This document shows, in pieces, positions 31,452-35,458 of a stretch of DNA of 35,458 nt. The notes under the pieces were generated by a model that ran no database searches, was not told where the DNA came from, and was given only the letters and a program-made list of their open reading frames with translations. The translations under genes were made by a program, and so were the position numbers. The first letter of the stretch is position 1, and every line of letters begins with the position of its first letter. This stretch comes from Rhizoclosmatium globosum (taxonomy: Eukaryota > Chytridiomycota > Chytridiomycetes > Chytridiales > Chytriomycetaceae). Where the stretch lies: NCBI GenBank assembly GCA_002104985.1, contig MCGO01000312.1, forward strand, positions 1 to 35,458. The letters run 5' to 3'.

Positions 31452-33085
31452 ATGCCGCACGTTGTTCGTTTGGTCCGAGGGTCATTCCCGTCATCTAAAA
31501 AGCCTGTGTCACGCCGTATTCTAGTGAAGCATAAACTGGTTCTACTTTTACTTACAGTCTTGGCGGGACTTGCATGGTTCCTGAGTCCGTCAACTCAGCA
31601 CAGTTTTGAGGATAGGCGCCGGATAAAAGAGATTCGTAATAATATGGTCAGTAGCTATATATTAAAGCAATCGACTGACGCTCTGAATTCAGCCTTCTGA
31701 ATTCAAATTCATACCGTCGGCTATCGATCAACCACTCAAGCGACGCGCCGTAGTCACTTTCCTATCAAATACAAACGCGTCACAGGACGCGCTCTCGTAT
31801 AATACCTTCAATGTTCTGTTAACTGCCTACACATATATCCACAACAAAACAACAAAGTTCGCTTCCAATTCAGATACTGAATATATAGTCATGATGCGAC
31901 CCTTCGATATTCCGTCATCTCACATACACGCAATAACAAGAATGGGGGCACGTTTGCTCTTCATCCCTCTTCTTAACGTGTCGTCTACCTTGTCCTTGAA
32001 CCAAACTCAGAAAGAACAACAACAAGAAGAATCATATACCCTTCTCCATCTCTTCTCCCTCACCCATATTTTCGACGCGATCATATACCAGCCTCTATCT
32101 GTCAACTACTTCACAAAAAACCCAATCCCTTCATTTCTCCATCAACTCAACATCAACATGCCAATCATAAATCCAGACGCCGTGTTGCCTTATCACTTAA
32201 TAACAACACGCGTATCAACCACAGATCTTGAATCAGGACTGCTGGCATTCCGTCCGAACCCATATCACGCTTCTAAGCTCAAAGAGTTGGCGAGTGCAGA
32301 CACATACACGGAGAAACGAGGCGTTGGGCATTTACTGAAAAAGTATTTGAGCATTTAGGAGGGTTGATTCCGATTATGGATGGAAACGAAGATGTCACAG
32401 TTTCACAACAGTTCTGGGATGGAAGTGAAACTGAAGACCGCGTTTTTGAGGAGTTTGCTAGAAAGTGCGAGAAGGTGCGGAGGTTTCAGATTGGGATTGG
32501 GGAGAAAGAGGTTTTGGTTCCTGTTGTTCCGTTTCGATTCAGGGAGTTTGATGTTGTAAGGAAGCGGGTGTTTTGATGGATCGTGTTGTTCTGGTTTCGC
32601 AAGGAAAGGGGCTTACGAAGCAGGAGATTGAGAGTAGGCGTGAGGTTGCAGATTTGTTTTCTCAGGCAATGCATGTTGTGATTATGGAGTCAAAGTTGGA
32701 GGATGGATTTAATCGTGTCGTTGGGTTATTGCGTGAAGCGGAATGGGTGTGGATATTTGCTGAGGGCATCAGGGTAAATCAATTTGGGACTCCGATTCAT
32801 GTGTTGTTGGCGGAATGGGTTGTGAGGGGACATCAACATGCAATTATATTTTCAGATTGCGATGGACTGGCAACTGGATCGTTGCTAATACGGAAAGCAG
32901 CACTGAAAATCTTGCTGAATCAGGAGAAAAGTAATGACGCACAGAATTTGATGGATCTGTTGGTTCACAAGCTCAGTGGACACTTTACCGATGTGGACAA
33001 TCCTGGATTGTACACTTACATGAAGTATTCTTGTTCATTATTCCCTCAATTCAATAAAGTCTCTTGTCTCATTTTCCTTATTTGA
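31452..33085 (+). CDS. Type II membrane protein with two glycosyltransferase-like domains (GT8-like, GT34-like)
   Basis: Exon 31452-31646 encodes a basic N-tail and a membrane anchor (LVLLLLTVLAGLAWF), as in Golgi glycosyltransferases. After a 46-nt intron (31647-31692), a GT8-like domain follows: RRAVVTFLSN, EYIVMMRPFDIP, ARLLFIPLLN, LLHLFSLTHIFDAIIY and LESGLLAFRPN. Then comes a GT34-like (Gma12/Mnn10) block: EWVWIFAEGIRVN and DCDGLATGSLLIRK. Both places where the metal-binding DxD is expected differ (YQPLSV and FAEG). Frame breaks at the A run 32313-32315 and T run 32571-32574 are each healed by one extra base. The stop is 15 bp before the next start. Domain assignments are moderate. Confidence 0.6.
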
Positions 33086-33100
33086 TTTGATTCGAAAACG

Positions 33101-34898
33101 ATGACAGAAACAAGAGAGAACCACTATGATGTCCTAATTATGGGAACTGGAGCGACTGAATCCATCCTGGCAGCGTAACTATTATTGCTTAACAGTCGTT
33201 GCTCTAACACAACTCCGCAGTGCTCTTTCCCGCAACGGCCTCAAAGTCGTCCATGTTGATCCAAACGAAACCTACGGCGAACTTGGCGCAGTTCTCAACT
33301 TGAAAGAAACACTGGATCTAAGTCATTTTGAAGGCGGGGAAAAGGTGGAACCCGAAGGTGGGTCTGGACTGGTTCCTTACACATCAGCACTGACACTACC
33401 TTAACCAGACAAGGAAACCCTCGAATCCCTCCTGAAAGAATCTCGAAATACTGCATCGAATTAAGCCCGAAACTCATCTTCTCAAGCGGAGACCTTGTGT
33501 CCACAATGATTGCTTCAAACGTCTCAAATTACCTTGAGTTCCGTGCCCTTGGGACAACACACATGGTCTGGGAGGACAAATTCGAGGCCGTTCCGTGCAG
33601 TAAAGAGGATATCTTCAAGAACGAGAGTATTGGGTTGTTGGAGAAACGTAGGTTGATGAAGTTGCTTTCGCAGTTTGTGCCGGCTGCGACAACTGTTGCA
33701 AGTGAGGGTGATTCTGAGGGTTCGGAGAAATCTGTGGAAGAAGTCGTTGATCCGGAGGAGGGGATGCCGTTTATTGCGTTTCTGGAGAAGCAAGGGTTGT
33801 CAACCAAGAGTTGTGCGATTCTCTTTAATGCCATTGGGTTGTTTGTAGGAGCTCAGGATCGAGATAATAGTAAGGCGTTTTAATTTCGGCAATTTGGAAT
33901 ACTGATTTGGAGTTAGTCACCAAGAAGGAAGGCGTTGAGGCGATTAAGCAATACCTTGGATCCATAGGTCGATTTGGAGTGACGCCGTTCCTCAGTGGTG
34001 TGTACGGAACTTCTAGTGAAGTCTCGCAGGCTTTCTGCAGGTGGATTGATTCATTCTGAGTGTGGTAATATTTCTAAACATTCCAACGTCAAGAGTCTGT
34101 GCTGTTCATGGAGGCACCTACATTCTTGGATTCAAGCCAACTAATGTATCTCGCGTTTCTTTGGATGGCGAATCTACTTTTGTTGTCAAATCGAAGGACA
34201 TTGATGACGATTCAAACGTGGAGTTGACTGCAAAGTGGATCATCACATCTCCAAGCTGTGCATCCAAGTTCAGCGAATCTTTAGAATCTGTGGGAATTCG
34301 TTCAACTGTCAAGACAAAGAGGTGAGTACCCACTGACAATCGTTTTTGAAAACTGATTGGAAAGTTAAGAATATCTCGTTGTGTTGCGATTTGATACCAA
34401 GCTTGAAAACATTGGAGAGCCAGGGCTTATTGTGATTCCTCCAAAGGAGAATGGGAAAGCTGGTGCAATTGGACTTCAGCATTCCCAAACACTTTGGTCA
34501 GCCCAGCTGGAAAATGTGAGTACGATGATTTCTCCAGACTTCATGTCTAAACTTAAATCATAGACATTCTATACCTTTCAATGAAGTCTGATGATACATC
34601 AACGGCAAGAGAAGATTTGGAGGGTATTTTGAAGACTGTTTTGAGTGCTGGTTCTGCTCGATCAGAAGAAGGAAACGAGATGGATTCCGTAGCTCCACTC
34701 GCGACAGTGTATGTCACACAAACAGTGCGTGATAGTGACGTGCAGCATGGAAATGATCGAGTTCTTGTTACCAGCGATTGGAGCCAGTCTATCAGCTTCG
34801 AAGAGAACATTAAGGAAGCCAAGAAGCTATTTGAGAGCATCGTTGGAAAAGGAGTTGAATTCATGCCTGCTGTTGAAGGGGCCGGAGATGATGAATAA
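33101..34898 (+). CDS. Rab escort protein / Rab GDP-dissociation inhibitor family (Mrs6/CHM-like)
   Basis: Binds Rab GTPases and presents them for geranylgeranylation (REP) or recycles them (GDI). Seen: N-terminal FAD-fold-like strand HYDVLIMGTGATESILAAAL, VVHVDPNETYG, ELSPKLIFSSGDLV, YLEFRALG, YLGSIGRFGVTPFLSGVYGT, and QAFCRVCAVHGGTYIL. Exons near 33101-33174, 33221-33357, 33409-34040, 34094-34321, 34370-34515 and 34564-34898. Breaks of the one-missing-base type lie at the A run 33417-33419, T run 33878-33881 and near 34564; a break of the other sense lies near 34371-34385. The acidic insert (GDSEGSEKSVEEVVDPEEG) favours REP over GDI. The gene is well conserved, so sequence error is likelier than decay. 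Confidence 0.8.
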
Positions 34899-35458
34899 AG
34901 TAGAATTAAATAACCTGCTCAAACTGTGCCATGACCATCCGCATTTTCCTGCCATTGCACATGCGCGGGTGTTCAAGTTCATCCGTTCTAGTTGGATGGA
35001 AGTTCGAGGCGACGGACGGGGCGAAAGTGTTTGTTGTTGCGGCAAAGTGCGATGTTCCAGGCCAGCCCAGCGAGGCTTTCGGACACGCGGAGGCGGCGGC
35101 GGTCGGACAAATACTTGGAAAGAAAAGAGTGGAAGAGAACGTGGATTTGGTGAAGGAGACTTTGACAGGACAAGGTTGGATCGTGCTTGATTGGGACTTG
35201 AATGCGAAGCTGCCAATGCTCCAGTATGTTGTGCATTCGATCTATTCGATTGATAAGCTTGTTTAACCTTGTTGAACCTCATCAATTGGGTATTTGCAGC
35301 TCATTCATTGATGGAAACAACAAGTCAATAGCTCAACCATCCGCTGAATTCTACTTTTACAAACAACCACGCTCAATTGCACTACAATATATGTCTCTCG
35401 ATCCCCTCATTCTTGATCTCTCTGTTGCCCGGAGTCTTATGCCGACAAACTCACATTC
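34888..35458 (+). CDS. Unrecognised protein gene, runs off the right edge
   Basis: Starts at ATG 34888 or 34891 (ATGATGAATAA), overlapping the stop of the preceding gene at 34896-34898 in another frame. The first block (NLLKLCHDHPHFPAIAHARV) reads as real protein. From about 34990 the good frame is one base further on (KFEATDGAKVFVVAAKC, ending ALP-like KLPML). An intron from 35223 (GTATGT..TTGCAG) to 35300 leads to an exon continuing to the window end with AEFYFYKQPRSIALQ. I recognise no family. No signal peptide or membrane helix is seen. Start position and the break near 34990 are uncertain. Confidence 0.5.

Noticed and set aside
381..33885. Genome-wide programmed -1 frameshifting
   Set aside because: Sites share no slippery heptamer, occur several times in one gene and cluster by position; sequence error explains them more simply.
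34827..35285. 152-codon minus-strand ORF
   Set aside because: Opposite the last gene, composition-driven open frame without recognisable features.
1..35458. tRNA, rRNA or CRISPR
   Set aside because: No cloverleaf, rRNA core sequence or regularly spaced repeats noticed on reading; not tested by software.

Overview
This window reads as compact nuclear DNA of a fungus, most likely a zoosporic (chytrid-type) fungus; that placement is inference. Seen directly: many short spliceosomal introns (about 43-90 nt, GT..AG), two Zn(II)2Cys6 zinc clusters, fungal-type Pet127 and Rsm22 mitochondrial proteins, and a Crinkler-type effector gene of the sort known from oomycetes and chytrids. Genes lie on both strands with 15-250 bp between them. 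No rRNA, tRNA or CRISPR was recognised.

Layout. 0-8 kb: 3' end of a chromate transporter (+), a small Zn2Cys6 protein (+), a two-RRM protein (-), a secreted Ser/Thr-rich protein (+) that runs into a NAPE-PLD-type lipase (+), and a six-exon cyclic-nucleotide-binding cation channel (+). 8-18 kb, accessory island: a Crinkler-like gene with ubiquitin-like header, REase and kinase domains (-), then a P-loop NTPase gene (-) split by a complete 6,978 bp Ty1/copia retrotransposon (LTRs 10530-10828 and 17209-17507, same length and no difference seen; target duplication AAGGT). 18-35 kb, housekeeping-like genes: M14 carboxypeptidase (-), BORC subunit 5 homologue (-), Pet127 (-), TRAP-beta (+), a secreted cysteine-rich protein (+), Rsm22-like protein (-), Rim2-type mitochondrial pyrimidine carrier (+), GNAT acetyltransferase (+), Zn2Cys6/Fungal_trans transcription factor (+), a tandem glycosyltransferase-like protein (+), Rab escort protein/GDI (+), and an unrecognised gene leaving the right edge (+). 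Pet127/TRAP-beta and Rsm22/Rim2 are divergent pairs sharing intergenic regions of 71 and 78 bp.

Three window-level signals stand out. (1) Many host genes switch abruptly along the coding strand from C-rich to G-rich sequence, on both strands and so following transcription; the retrotransposon and the Crinkler gene do not obviously show this. (2) About ten reading-frame breaks at 0-6 kb and 31-35 kb are nearly all of one type, each healed by one extra base and often at an A or T run, while the large genes between are clean; sequencing error is the first suspect. (3) The copia element's single 1,937-codon gag-pol frame is assembled across five in-phase small introns, odd for something that copies itself through RNA.
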